The notes: generated by a model not told the origin, from the sequence alone. DNA of 64,000 nucleotides from Lepeophtheirus salmonis (GCF_016086655.4 NC_052138.2:11222001-11286000); one strand, 5' to 3'. Positions 23,563 to 35,195 are shown, counted from the first letter of the stretch. Translations and numbers: made by a program.

Positions 23563-23748
23563 ATTGATTCAAAATGTGTTATTATATCGTTACACAATCT
23601 TATTTCCATATAGTAGATAAAAATTTAATTTTAGAATAAGATATTTATTTTATCATCCTTCTCTTCTTGGACTAATTGATAAAAAAAGTACAAATCTAGC
23701 AATTTTAAAAAATTTAGTTTTTTTCGGAAAAAAACTTCAAAAAACAAC
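23563..23748. repeat. ~185 bp direct duplication, copy 2
   Basis: Direct copy of 22460-22646 about 1.1 kb downstream. Its right side runs into an A/T stretch (TTCAAAAAACAACAGCTGTTC) resembling a family A core. Confidence 0.8.
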
Positions 23749-24311
23749 AGCTGTTCAAAAAAATATTTTCAAGCAATTGCTTAGCTTGAACGGTATTTTT
23801 TCCCATCAGTAGTAAAATTACTACTGTGTAAGCAGTGTAAAATTAAAATACAAAATCGTTTTTGATCTATTGTTTTAAAAATAACAAAAGTGGCCTCACA
23901 CTAAGCACAATAAATCACAAACTAATGAACAGATTGTCATGAAATTCTGTTGACTGTCTTTTGAAGGTTGGTACCAACTGAAAATGAGGTGAATTAAAAA
24001 AGTGAGGCCCCGGACTCTTCAGCTCATATGTTATAATGTGGACAACAAGTGTTTTTTAGGCTTCATATAGGCTATACCTCATTCAAATTCAGTATTTGAA
24101 AGTTTCATAACATATCAGAAACATCCACAATACCATGGATAATATCTGATTTAATTTATCTCATATTACCCCATTCAGACATTTCATATATTTTATTATC
24201 TTAGTAAAAAAGGGTTCATCATAGAATCTAATACTAAATACTACATAATTTTCCACGTTGTATTCTATGCTTCACAACAAATTTAATCCACTAATAGAGT
24301 GCAGTTAAAAA

Positions 24312-24617
24312 ATGATAGAAAAAAAGGTAAAAATAGTCAATCTTCTTCACATAGGTGGTGCAATTAGCTTGAATGAAATAGGGCTGAAAGATGATGTCAT
24401 TTACTCTCATATGTCAAAACAAAGTGAACCTAGAATGCATGTTAAAGTGTATATTAGGATGTTTCCTATTACCCATGGGCCATATTGCCCCTATACATAT
24501 ACCAAAACCAAAGTTGTATTAAAAAATATGTTATTACATTGTGTGGACAATAAAGTAACTTTTATATTTGCAAAGATATGTTTTTTCTCAATTTTTTTCG
24601 TCCTCAATCCATGTTGA
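24312..24617 (+). other. 101-codon open frame, not recognised
   Basis: One of the two longest frames in the window (MIEKKVKIVNLLHIGGAISL...VLNPC). No domain, signal peptide or family resemblance is apparent. The end is hydrophobic (FIFAKICFFSIFFVL), as random A/T-rich frames often are. In a sequence of this composition a 101-codon frame is expected by chance. Listed only so it is not mistaken for a gene. Confidence 0.1.
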
Positions 24618-24639
24618 ATAAAATTAATTGCTCAAATCA

Positions 24640-24880
24640 AGGCATTTCCTAGCAATTTTCAGTATCTAAGTATTTGATTTCATTTAAATTTTTTGCCTTT
24701 CATTGGCATCAAGTACTATTCAATATAGATATTAATTACTTTTTATAACTATTTTATAAATTTTTCTCAATATTTATTGGAACATTCTTCATTATAATTA
24801 ATATAAATATCGGCTATGAACATCAAAATGGTGGCACCTTCAATTATGATGTGATTTGTGACGTCAGTAAACACATATAC
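24640..24880. repeat. Dispersed repeat, relative of 22660-22885
   Basis: ATCAAAATGGTGGCACCTTC and TTATGATGTGATTTGTGACG (TGACGTCA at 24859) correspond to 22810-22870 and 62300-62350. Confidence 0.4.
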
Positions 24881-24892
24881 ATATATACATGA

Positions 24893-25095
24893 TGTGTACA
24901 AGTGACGATTTTGTACAAGTTTAATCTTGTATAAGCAAATTGCTCAAGTTGCATAAATAAATGAGATATATGAAGGGTTATTAGTACTTGGGTTGAGGAT
25001 TATACAATCATTGAATACTCCATGGATTATTGATATATCAATAGTTATTATATAACAGATTAATGCTGTGATGTTTAACTGTTTTAATACAAATT
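24893..25095. repeat. GTACAAG-type repeat (family E)
   Basis: GTGTACAAGTGACGATTTTG, CTTGTATAAGCAAATTG, AATGAGATA and TAGTACTTGGGTTGAGGAT occur in the same order as at 60379-60560. The last two occur inverted in 37520-37828. Confidence 0.5.
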
Positions 25096-25313
25096 ACTAA
25101 AGTAGAAGTATTCTGTGTTACATTATAAAGTTAAAATCCTTTCAGTTATAGTACTCACAAATACATAATAATCATGTAATTTTAATAGATCAAAATTAAT
25201 GATAGTAAGAAATAGTCATTGTTAATTAGAATGACCAATGTTGCCATTAAATAATGCATTCTGAGACTAAGAAATTGCAACCTTTGCATACATCGCAACT
25301 TTTATTTAACATA

Positions 25314-26032
25314 TTAGGTAGGGGAAAACGTAATTTCGTACACCCTTTTTTTACTAAGTATATCTTGTTCATTATTGGTCACAGCGGATCATATGATAAA
25401 GTGTTGTGAAGGTGTAAGTGTATGCTACAAATGTTTTTCAGAAATCACTGCGCTTGGCCAGTTTAGTCGTAAATTATCGAGCGTCAAGTAAGAAGGTCTC
25501 AAAGGAAGAAATTCGCCATTTCTACTATCTAATAGTAGTAATAGATGTAACTGTCGATGACAAATGGATCACTTACGTCAATGTCAAGTAACAGAGCTCG
25601 TTGTCTAAAGCCAAAAAAACCTCCCAGACAGTCGTCAGCCAGGATTGACAGGAAGGTATTGCTGTGTGTTTGGTGGGACTGTAAGGAAATAATCTAATAT
25701 GTGCTGCTCCCCTAAGGCCAAATGCTCAATTCTGCCTTCTACTTTGAGCAACTTTACGGTTTGAAGCTGGAGAGTCGAACAGAAGCGGCCAACATTGATG
25801 ACTAGGAGATAACAAGACAACTCGCACACATCTTTGATGACGTGTCATAAGCTCCGAGAGTTGGAGGTTCTTATATATTCATGAGAAGGGCATTATCAAG
25901 TTAAATTCTCGTTCGGAACAAGTTATTGAACTGAATAGGGGTATACTTGGCTTAAATCGGATGATTGGTGGCACTTCTTATGAAGCATTGAAATATAGCG
26001 AAAAATACGAAGTTATTTTTTCTCCAACCTAA
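25314..26032 (+). mobile_element. mariner element, deleted, both terminal repeats and TA flanks
   Basis: The terminal repeats TTAGGTAGGGGAAAACGTAA (25314) and, read inward from 26032, TTAGGTTGGAGAAAAAATAA are flanked by TA at 25312-25313 and 26033-26034. At 719 bp versus about 1.3 kb for intact mariners, roughly half the element is gone. Inside are transposase traces on the plus strand. The same terminal sequence frames 49839-50790 and closes 1-361. Confidence 0.87.
25495..25960 (+). pseudogene. mariner transposase relic
   Basis: Readable islands in shifting frames, in family order: KKVSKEEIRHF (HTH-linker area), VDDKWITYVNV (first catalytic block, family DEKWI, first Asp retained), SLSKAKKTSQTVVSQ, GIAVCLVGL (family VLLCVWWDWKG), QFCLLL, LGDNKTTRTHL (family QDNARPHTS; the second Asp is still present as D-N), LRELEVLIY, then EKGIIKLNSR..QVIEL..RGILGLN at the C-terminus. 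The segment with the third catalytic Asp (PSDYHLF) is deleted. Many stops and frameshifts; non-functional. Confidence 0.82.
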
Positions 26033-26628
26033 TATATGTACATATATGTATAAATATTTTATGAAAGTGAGCTACCCCTACAAGTACTTATTTGTTGTTT
26101 TAGATTAAACCAATAAGAAAACAAAGTAAGTTTGTACATATTTGGTAGTTTAATGCGTAGATCACTTGAACTACTTGTTTTTTCTTATTTTAATTGGCGT
26201 GGGTGCATCCACCCTACCTACTGTTTTCTCCTCACTCTCTCCTTCATTTTGAATAAATTGACAAGTTAGTTTACATATGTGAGTATATATTCCTTGGATT
26301 ACGAGCAATACGTTAAGAGATAATAATTAATATTTAGGTATATAGAGAGATATTGGTGGCAATTGCAACACTTTTTGCGTTTGGCTCCTTTTCTTCGACA
26401 TGTTTTGACTTACACTTAGACTGGACAATACTTAAATACGGGGTCCATCAATATAAAAACAATATTGGACAAAAATCAAGAAAAAGTGAAATTCCCAATT
26501 TATAATTTTACTTCATAAATATATGCATAGAGCCCAATATTTCATAGAGATGATATAGTCAATTATAGGATCTTTATTTAATATTTGTGAGGATTCTTAA
26601 AGATACTTAACAATTTTAGCTATAGCTT
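26033..26628. other. No recognisable feature
   Basis: 26352-26375 holds a GTTGCAAC-type repeat scrap (GGCAATTGCAACACTTTTTG); otherwise nothing. Confidence 0.45.
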
Positions 26629-27275
26629 CAGGGTCCTCCGCAGGGGGTAGACTGGAGGAACCCCCCTCCCCAAATTAAGAAATTTTTTTCCAAAAATTTA
26701 AAAAATTGAAAGTTAAGTTAATTTTTCAAAAAGAAATTCAAAAAAATTTAATTTTTTCAATTTTTTTCCAAAGAATTTAATTTTTTTAATTTTTTTCCAA
26801 ATAGTATAACTTTTTCTGAACAGCTGTGGAATTTTGAATTTTTTGAAAATATCTATGGATTTTTTGAAATTTTTTGTGAAAAAATTTTAATCTTGAAATT
26901 TTTTGTGAAAAAATTTTATATTTGAAATTTAATTTTTAAATTGAAAAAAAAAGTTTAATATTTTGTGAACAGCTGTGAGTTTTGCAATTTTTTTAAGAAT
27001 AACTATAGATTTTTGAAATTTTTCCAAAAAATTAATTCTGTTTGAATAATTCTGGATTTTTGATTTTTTTTTTTTAAAAAATGTAATTTTTGGAGAATAA
27101 CTATGGATTTTAAAAATTTTTTTCCAAAAATTTAATTCTTTGTGAATAAATTTGTATTTTGATATTAAAATAAGAAAATTCATTTTTCAAATTTAAAAAA
27201 AAAATTTAATTATTCAAATTGTTTTGCACAAAATTTCAAAAATTAAACCAAAATTTAATCCTACAGACGCCCCTG
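26629..27275. mobile_element. Family A element, copy 5 (longest)
   Basis: Left end CAGGGTCCTCCGCAGGGGG, right end GACGCCCCTG. Flanks AGCTT (26624-26628) and AGTTT (27276-27280) match at 4 of 5. Cap GGAACCCCCCTCCCC near the left. The core repeats GAACAGCTGTG, 'TATGGATTTT' and long T or A runs. The minus frame 26929-27183 is core sequence. Confidence 0.83.
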
Positions 27276-27988
27276 AGTTTATAACCTTTATTTGAGTTAA
27301 AAGGATTACATTGGCCTTAATATACCCTTTCAGCCATAAAATATGCCAATTTTTCATTGTTTTAATATGACAATCAATTTTACCTACCATAAGTGGAATT
27401 TGCGGTGCCTCCAAACGTTTAATAATAATTATTTGCAAATAAGAATCTACGATTATCCTTCAAAGAATACAATTGTAATCCACACTTATTTTTGAAAAAA
27501 AAATCATTCTAGCTTACTTTTGTGTTGACAAGCAACATATGCCTGCTATTGTGTCAATCCATTTAAATGTTATATGAGTTTTATAATAGTTTGTTCCATC
27601 TAAAACTACCGAGTTTGAGTTAGAAATTAAGAAAACTTCACTAACTAATATTTTTTAAATAACTAGGCCTTTCAATTATGATTAACTTTAATTTTATTAT
27701 AATAGCGGATCGAGATTTATATAGATAAATTACCCTTGACAAACCTCTTCAGGGTCCTAGCCATAAAAATAGACAAGGTTATTTAGATTGACCATGTTTT
27801 TATTGCAAAAAAAGATGATATGTGTCTTGGTTTTGTTTCTTTTTTTTTTATTTAAATTCAATTTTCTTTTTTAGATTATGTTTTACACTGTTTTTAAAGC
27901 ATAAAAAAAGGTCATTTCTTACATTTGTCTTCGGACAGCGTGTAAAAAGAGGAAATATGTCCGAGGATAAAATAACTGTTGGTCATTT
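27276..27988. other. No gene; repeat scrap
   Basis: 27600-27720 resembles part of 54640-54780 (GAGTTAGAAATTA, AATAACTAGGCCTTTCAA). Short frames on both strands are not gene-like. Confidence 0.4.
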
Positions 27989-28654
27989 TAAGGTGGGGGG
28001 AGGCAAAACTTGAAGTAAAGTTTAATTACAATTTTATCTCCGTTATTTCTAACAACGAGGTTTCATTACGCAACCAAACAACAGCTGAAATAAAAAAAAT
28101 GAAGGAGTTTGGTTTTTATCCCAGATCTCTAATTGTAAAAATGTCGAAACAACAATAAAAAAAGGCAACATGCGTGTTATATATTCCGCACGCACCGGTG
28201 TCAGTGCCGATAAGGCTGCAAAGACTGTCGGCATCTCCATCTGGACTGTCTACAGTATCAAGATGTACATTACAGCTTATCCAGCCAAGAAAAAGAAAAA
28301 TTGCTACAAGAATATGGGGGACTTCTGGTCTCCTCGATATGGTCCTCCTCTAGCCCTCACCTCCACCCCCTTGACTTTACAGTTCGGGATGTCTTAGAGA
28401 AGAATGTATTCCATACCTCTCATACAAATTATTATTATGCCATGGAGACATCCTTTTTTTTGTCAAAAGCAGTCAATCTGTTCGCTGGAGTGCCGAGGCT
28501 GTCATTGCTTGTGAAGGAGGAGATATTGAATAAAAAATATAGCTAAATATAGTATTTAAACATAACACGAATTGGTTATTGGTTGTCTTTTAATGAAAGT
28601 CACGTTTTTCGTAATTTAGTTACGACACTGTAAGTTTTGGGTTTTCACTCTGTA
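27989..28654 (+). mobile_element. Tc1-like transposon relic
   Basis: The right terminal repeat GTAAGTTTTGGGTTTTCACT with CTGTA (28630-28654) pairs with a weaker left end TAAGGTGGGGGGAGGCAAAA (27989). Read inward, both contain CAAAACTT 16 bases in. TA sits at both ends. The right end resembles that of the Tc1 at 1580-2446. The 666 bp between carry the two ends of a transposase with the middle deleted. Confidence 0.68.
28168..28530 (+). pseudogene. Tc1-like transposase relic, middle deleted
   Basis: The N-terminal part RVIYSARTGVSADKAAKTVG then ISIWTVYSI (28172-28260) is a helix-turn-helix: a chain ending in 'VGIS..TVY' as in Tc1 DNA-binding domains. The frame then breaks in an A-run and resumes at the C-terminal catalytic block. 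Reading 'DFWSP' and, in another frame, LHPLDFTVRDVLEKNVF gives the family motif SPDLNPLDF.VWD.LE, with its acidic residue (PLD) retained. SVRWSAEAVIACEGGDIE and stop (28476-28532) is the usual C-terminal tail. The catalytic first half is absent. Confidence 0.75.
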
Positions 28655-29467
28655 TTTAAAAAAATGTGCGAACTTTGGATTGTTCGCTGAAATCTTTTCC
28701 TCCCCTAAAATATCACTCGTGGAGTATGCAATTTTTTCCCTATCTTAAAATTAACCTTGTTACTTCAATTAAAATGTGAATTTATGGAGGTGTTGTGGCT
28801 ATTCATAGCATCTTCAGCACTCTTAGTCATCAAAAAGTATTTTCGTATTTGGGGAGAAAAAAATCACATGGTCATCGTTTATGAATTAAATTTTTCTACC
28901 TATAACAATTCATTAATAGGTTTGAATAAAAATTGAATTTTGTCAATTTTTTTAATTATAAGCTATGAAACAAGTGGAGGTCATTTTTTTGTACGTGCGA
29001 TATTTCAGACTTGTCAGGCGTAGTTTGCTCACTCCTGATCTAATAGCTTTAGAAATGAGAAGTAGAAAGACTAAACACCCGTTGGGTTCTAGATTAAATT
29101 TGATATTAAATGAATATCTTGGCTGGAAAAGTGTATAGTTTGACAAAAGAAAGTTGATTGTTTAATATATATTTTACAATAATTATTGTCTGATATTTGT
29201 ATTCGTGTGGCAATGAATTTTGTTAAGAAAAAAAAAAAAAAAAAAAACACACACACACATAAATTCTTCCTTACTCGTGGACATAAAAAAACCAATGTTT
29301 CATTCATTCATTTTTTTTCTATGTCGAAATAATGTGTATCTTCATATATTTATACTTATCCTAGGCAATTTAATGGATCTGATAACAAAGTAGATATGTG
29401 GTGAGTTAACACGGAAAACAATCTAGAACAAAAATAAAGAAAAAAGAAGAAAGGTTTTTATATCTGA
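28655..29467. other. No gene; simple repeats
   Basis: 28700-28775 resembles part of the 7650/11145 repeat. A-run 29227-29246 passes into (AC)n at 29247-29260. The minus frames here include poly-Phe from the A-run. Confidence 0.45.
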
Positions 29468-29911
29468 TACAGGGTGCAGTAAAATACAGTTGTAGTTCGA
29501 AAAGGCGTTAAAACAAGTTTTAAAAATAAGAAAAATGTTCGTTTTATTTCAATTTGTTATTGAACATTCAATGTTTTGTTTTATATACTTTTGAAAATCA
29601 TATCAGATAGGTGAATTACCCAATTGTCCATGCACCCAAGTTCCGTATTTTAAAACACGGTGATTTTTTTTTTTATTTGTATTTCTCTTTCATTAAATTT
29701 TCGTTGAAAGGATTTAAAAGTACAATTTCTGTATCCGAAAGGATTTTTGGCAATATTTATTGTCGATGGGAAACGCACGTTCCTCGTGACTCCAAAGCCT
29801 GATAGTGACACACTGTATTTACAAGAAAACTTTAAAATATGTTCTATAGAAGGAAATCACGCTCACTCCGCACCTCCTTCTATCCCCTGAATTATGTTGC
29901 TGCACTCTGTA
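29468..29911. mobile_element. Tc1/mariner-type MITE with TA flanks
   Basis: The left end CAGGGTGCAGTAAAATACAG and right end, read inward, CAGAGTGCAGCAACATAATT share CAGRGTGCAGYAAMATA. Both abut TA (29468-29469 and 29910-29911). At 440 bp there is no recognisable transposase; the plus frame 29611-29802 is unassigned. The ends differ from the other Tc1 copies here, so it is a separate family. Confidence 0.6.
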
Positions 29912-30092
29912 TAAATACAATGGATCTAATATTTCCTATATATATTTCGGATATTTATAGGTTTTTTATTACAAATTTACGATTTGAGTTGAGATACTAT
30001 CCGAGAAGAATATTCACGATAGTGTAGAAACTTTATTCGATGAATGAAACTTAATTTGGTACCGATTATAATTCACTTTTCAGTAGCAAGGC

Positions 30093-31078
30093 TAATCAGT
30101 TGTATTTATCAGCTCATCTTTTTTTTTTTTTTTTTTTTTTTTTTGAAGTTGGCAACCTGTAGAGCAAATTTTCTTTTCCTAAGTTCCTATCATTATAATA
30201 TTATTCCTGAGGAGTGAATTTCCTTTTCTACTATGTACGTGATTTAAGATATCTCTGATGGATAAAAATCTGGATTGAACATTTGCATGTACACATAAAT
30301 GTTCAGAGAGTCATCCTGAGCATTTGGTACTTAGTTATAATTCAAAGTCCTTGTTGGACTCAGAGTATAAATGAGGATTGACGTCGGAGTAATTATCGTA
30401 TATGTTCTTTTTTATTTCCTTCTCCCCCTCGACACAGCTGTTATTAAAAAAAAAAAAAAACTATTTAATGAGATAAAATGGATCCCTTAGATATATATCA
30501 TTGAAACATTGGCCTTTACATCGCTAATATAAGTAGTGATGTAAATCGCGTGTATCTTGTAGCTTACCCGGTTTTTGGAATTGGTTAGAATGAATTTTCT
30601 TTACCTTAGCTGTTGTCATTATTGTTTAACTCATTTAACACTTCAGTAGTCAACTTGGTTTCCTACTAAATTTGATTATATTCAAAACCTGATTGAACAT
30701 GTGTGTGATCATACAAGACGGCGAGTAAAATTGAAAATTTGTTACAGAGTTATAATTGTAAATCCTGGTTGGACTCTGAGAAGAATTAAATAGCGATATC
30801 GGAGTAATTCTTGCCTACGTCCTTGTTTATTTTCTTCTCCCTCTCTTCTCTTACCATAGCTGATTGTAGCTGATCTCCTCCAAAACATTCCTTAAACTGT
30901 CAGGGTTGCCATGTTGATTTTTTGTTTCACTCGTGGTTATACTTTATTTAATTAAATGGTCTCTATTCAAGAATGAATGAATAATTAAAACAGTTTAGAA
31001 AAAAAAAAAAAAACATTGTTCAGGTTGCCAACAACAAAAAACTCGCACCGCCAAAAAATGCTAAGATTTACAACCCTA
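30093..31078. mobile_element. Long-inverted-repeat element (family B), second copy
   Basis: Left: CAGTTGTATTTATCAGCTCAT, a T-run of 26 (30119-30144), then GAAGTTGGCAACCTG. Right: CAGGTTGCCAACAACAAAAA and AATGCTAAGATTTACAACCC ending at 31078. The left and right stretches are inverted copies. Inside, about 115 bp starting AGTTATAATTCAAAGTCC (30333) is repeated in direct orientation at 30749 (AGTTATAATTGTAAATCC), both running through TGGACTC and CGGAGTAATT to CCTTCTCC-type ends. Confidence 0.6.
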
Positions 31079-32974
31079 GGTATCAACCAAACATGTAATT
31101 ATAGTTGTGTATTTATCACAAAGGACGAGTCTTACACGTCAAAGGGATACTTTATGTTATGATAAGTTTCATGGGTAAATTTAATTAATATTTTTTGAAA
31201 GGTCTTTAAACGTACTGGTTTTTTTTTATATATCTTTGAGCACTTTTAAGTGTTCTTTCTTTAATTTTCTTTTTTGATCAAAACAGAAGAAATACTCGTA
31301 TGTAGGTACGACTCAAAATCCCTGGGATCAAGGATACTCATTTCCTTGCATAGTACACACATTATACTTTACAACCATATGTCCATAAATGGACATGTTT
31401 ATGGTAGTTGTACATACTTACTTGAATAATAAAACTCTATATTTACCATTTTGGAAACCAATTGGGCTGTAACATAAATGGAGCATGTGAGTATCGATTA
31501 GGATTTGTTGGGTCTACTTAAATTCTCTGTGAACATTCATAAGTATACTTACTCGTAGAGTTTATATTATGTTATGTATGCCTCAATAGCTTTGTGTAAT
31601 AAGCTCGTTCATACAAAATTGTAGGGTTGGAGGCTATAATACAGTCAAATCGCCAAGAAAGTAACTCATTCCAGAAAAATGTTATTCTTGTACAGGGGGT
31701 CTGGTATTAGCTATGCAAGATCCAATGCGAAACGGATTGCATGGGCCCGAATATCAATCTGCGTAGGGATAATATAAAAAAACGGAGGACAGGGCCGATT
31801 TTAGTGCGAGTGAAGTTTGAAGCAATGCATCATGGTTGGGACTTTTTTCTTTCTTTCCTTTTGAAAATTTGAAATTTTTTTTTAGACTGACATTTTCTCA
31901 TTTTATTCGGATGCTTTACACCAGACCTTCATAGGACTAAATATTCCAAGAGTTTGGGAAAAATATGTAATTGCCGTGATGTGCTTCCATCAATTGATTT
32001 TAGCTTTGAAAATATCATCTTTGGTTTCGTTTTCTCAAAGTCTTGTCTTCGTTCCCAAGACTAAGACCAAAATAACTAATTTAAGCTATCCTTTTGTTAT
32101 GAATAAAACAAGTTACTTTTCTCATGGTATTGATCCCTCAAAGTCTTTTTAATCAACGTCTTGGTATCGGATAAGATGTTCTTGATCCAGGATTTGTACC
32201 CATTCACACTTTTTCTGTTCATCCTTTCTTTCCTAGATTTTGGTGCTGTTTTGTTAATTTGTTCACTTTTTAAATAAAATAAGAATCACGTAATCTTTTT
32301 TTGGGTAAGTTTACTTGCCTATAAAAAACGTCAGGGGATACAATGTTTAATTTATCTATGTGTTAGTAGTACTTTAAAAAAGGAGTAAAAAGCGAATATG
32401 GACATTATTAAAACCTACGCGTTGTCCCATTTATACATGTAGTCAATTAATACCTCATAATTCAATTATTATTTTGGTATAGTTATCGATATTTTTGGAA
32501 ATGGGGACATCTGGACACAATAATTGAAAGGGGATTATAGATCCTTCCATATCCAGGTGACAAAGACATGTAATTCGTGTACATAATTGGAAAATTACTA
32601 ATATGGCATGTTTTTATTTCAAATCCAAATTAATTAACTGAGTACATAGAGTCCTTTTTTGCTTTTTGCAAGAGTTATATGTACATAATCATGACCCTGT
32701 TATCTGCCATGAGGAAAGAAGCCTTTTTCATGTGACTTGCTACACTTCTTAACTAGTGTGTGTAGGCAAATACATAAATTATAATGAGTCTAGGTATTTT
32801 ATTACTACAATCTTTTTAATATTTGATGGAGTTTTTGACAAAAAATAATTACAATTATTTGATAAAAAGCTATTATTCCTATACAATTTTTTGGTTTTTG
32901 AATCTGACATTTCCAATGTACATTGTACATACATCAATACAACTTTTTTGTTGTTTTAGTTCAAAGGAATATTT
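31079..32974. other. Mostly unannotatable; possible hAT end
   Basis: 31693-31770 starts CAGGGGGTCTGGTATTAGC and includes CGGATTGCATGGGCCC. 31788 starts CAGGGCCGATTTTAGTGC. Both look like hAT left ends but lack partners. 32120-32260 contains a short basic minus-strand frame (APKSRKERMNRKSVNGYKS) that might be transposase linker; I cannot support that further. Confidence 0.3.
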
Positions 32975-33496
32975 TCTAGACCGATTTGGATTGATATTTC
33001 AACCAACATCACGGTCTTATACTGTGGATCAAAATTTAATCCTTTGAAATGTTGCACTGTTTTTTTTTTTTTTGTCCCCACTGTAGGGACCGATTTTCCC
33101 TCCAACGTTCCCAATTATACAAGTTGAACACTTATAAAGCACTTTAAAATTCATATGCTGTCATTTTGTTGTTGTTCACAATATGGAAACACACATTAAG
33201 TTATGAACAAAAGTTATACGCATATCAAACATTTTAAACTTAGTATGACCGATTCGGAAAATCGGTCATTGTAACCTTTTTTTTTAAAGTTTCCATTATG
33301 GAAACACACATTACGCTATCAAGAAATCATCTATAAAATCGATATGGACCAATTTTGTTTCCAGGACCGATCTAAACCAAGTTTTTATACAGACCGAACA
33401 GGTCAAACTTCTTTAATAACGGAATTAGTTCGGTACCAACAAAAGTTATAACGATCTCAGACTGACCTGTAATTTCCTTACCGAAATCCAAGACTG
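32975..33496 (-). mobile_element. CGGTC-type hAT remnant, inverted
   Basis: Read on the minus strand from 33496 it starts CAGTCTTGGATTTCGGTA and continues TCAGTCTGAGATCGTTATA and TTGTTGGTACCGAACTAATT. These align with the left half of 15638-16111 (GGTCTGATACCGTTATATTT, GACCGAATTAGTTAGGTCC). The left side (CTAGACCGATTTGGATTGAT) matches 54100-54130. Left boundary estimated. Confidence 0.6.
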
Positions 33497-34025
33497 GAAT
33501 GTATATAATCCAACAATACTTACCCAAATCTGGCTCTTCATAGGATAAAATATTACGATTTTTACCATATTTACGATTATTTTATCACAAGGAGTTAAAG
33601 GACTGTTTAGAAAAATTTAGTACTACTTATAGTATTAATACGTTTTGATTACTGTTTTTTTAAATTCAAATGATTGAGTTTGGTTTTTTTTAGTTTTTCT
33701 TTTATTTGAAGTTGAATGAAAATCGACTTGACCCAAAATAAACATATCATGAAAGTATAAAAAAAGTACCGTATGCTTCGGACTGGATGAAAAAAAGAGA
33801 ACATATCCATGGAATATAGAAGAATAAGTCACCAGTGGTGACAGAACCATAGTGGTCGAGGGGCCATTGTCCCAACTTTTTTAGAGTAAATATAATAGTT
33901 ATATAATTAAATTGCATGTTGTAAGACTCTGACATCACCATTATATAATTTGGCCCCTCCCGTCTGGAAATAAACTCCAGTGCCGTTATGTGCCACCCTA
34001 TTACGGGTACTTACAAAGTATTGGT

Positions 34026-34440
34026 GTAGAGTTGTATAAAAATATGACGTGCCGGCATGTTAAAAAAAAATAAACCAAAAATTAACTTGGTAATTTGGAC
34101 AATTTGAATAATTTTTTGAAGGAGAGCAGCTAAGCTGTCAAGAGGTTTCATTTGATTAGGAACGAGCAGCAGTAAGATGAAGGAAATAAACAAAATCCCA
34201 CTCCGTATCTTGAATGAACATTGGCAGGAATTACCCCTTCTACGATCCTCAATTCTACTCTGATTCCAATAGGGACTTACATTTATTACTCCTCAATAAA
34301 TCCTCAGAGTTACTCTCCGTCATTCATGAGGAAACACACTATGAATTACTTTATTCTTAGTTGTTCTCTCTTCAATAAAAAATCATAGTGATAATGGCTT
34401 TGTAAAATGATAAAAAAGGACTGTTCAGATTTGGACTATA
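34026..34440. mobile_element. Family B element, left arm; empty-site reference
   Basis: TAGAGTTGTATAAAAATATG, AAAAATTAACTTGG, GACAATTTGAATAATTTTTTG, AGCAGCTAAGCTGTCA and AAATAAACAAAATCCCACTC (34182-34201) follow the order of 56009-56650. Here the point where 56181-56603 is inserted is unbroken. The right arm is lost. At 34441-34467 a 10 bp hairpin (AAAACTATAT and ATATAGTTTT, 7 base loop) follows. Confidence 0.6.
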
Positions 34441-34499
34441 AAAACTATATTAACTTTATATAGTTTTGTTTATATTGGTGCAAATCATATTGTGTAAAG

Positions 34500-35195
34500 C
34501 GGTGGTTCTCAAATGAGGGTACGCGTACCCCTTGGGGTACTTGGAGGCACTCATGGGGTAGTTGAGAATTTTGAAAGAATATTTTTAAAGAGGTACATAA
34601 CTAAGGGGTGTCTGTAGGGGTGGGCCTGAGGGGCTGTAGCCCCCACCAAAAAAAAAATCTATGTTTTTTACCAGAATTTTTTTTTTCAAAGAATTTAATA
34701 TTTGAAATTTAATTTAATTTTCTGTGAATACCTTTGGACATTTAAATTTTTAGGATAAAAATTTAATATTTGAAAGTTTTTAGGAGAAAAATTTAATATC
34801 TAAAGTTTTTAGGAGAAAAATTTAAAATTAAATTTTTTTGTGAACAGCTGTGATTTAGAATTGTTTTTGCAAAAAAACTTAATTTTTGAGAATAAATAAA
34901 AAATTTTGAATTTTTTTTGTTAACAGCTAAGAATTGTTGATTTTTTTTTTTGTTAACAGCTAAGGATTTTTGATTTTATTTTATAAAAATTAATATTTTG
35001 AATTGAGCTTTTTCCTAAAAATTTTAATTTTTGGATATCTTTAAAAAAAAATCCAAAACCAAGCCCCCTCCGAAATATTATCCTGCGGATACCCCTATCA
35101 CTGAAGCTAAAAATGGTGTGTGCCTGTAAGGAGGTACTTGGGTTAAATGAATATTTTACAAGTGGTACATCACTAAAAAAAAATTGAGAATCCCT
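34500..35195. mobile_element. hAT MITE carrying a nested family A element
   Basis: The left end CGGTGGTTCTCAAATGAGGG with GTACGCGTACCCCTTGGGG, and right end, read inward, CAGGGATTCTCAATTTTTT are hAT-style. The flanks GTGTAAAG (34492-34499) and GTATTAAG (35196-35203) agree at 6 of 8. Internal phrases GAGGTACATAACTA and GGAGGTACTTGGGTTAAATG lie on either side of the nested element, so about 210 bp of hAT MITE was split. Confidence 0.75.
34613..35097. mobile_element. Family A element, copy 6, nested in hAT MITE
   Basis: Left AAGGGGTGTCTGTAGGGGTG, right ATTATCCTGCGGATACCCCTA. Flanks TAACT (34608-34612) and TCACT (35098-35102) match at 4 of 5. Caps GGGGCTGTAGCCCCC on the left and GCCCCCTCCG on the right. 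The T-run core repeats GTTAACAGCTAAG and TGAACAGCTGTG. Being inside another element, it inserted later than its host. Confidence 0.82.

Noticed and set aside
24312..24617. 101-codon open frame as a possible gene
   Set aside because: No family resemblance, no splice or promoter context, and a frame of this length is unremarkable in 64 kb.
25635..25829. Minus frame rich in Leu and Cys
   Set aside because: Antisense shadow of the mariner relic at 25314-26032.
30119..30144. Poly-T as a retroposon tail
   Set aside because: It lies within a family B arm and no target duplication of LINE/SINE type flanks it.
32120..32260. Basic minus-strand frame as a Tc1 linker
   Set aside because: Resemblance is limited to basic composition; no HTH or catalytic block next to it.
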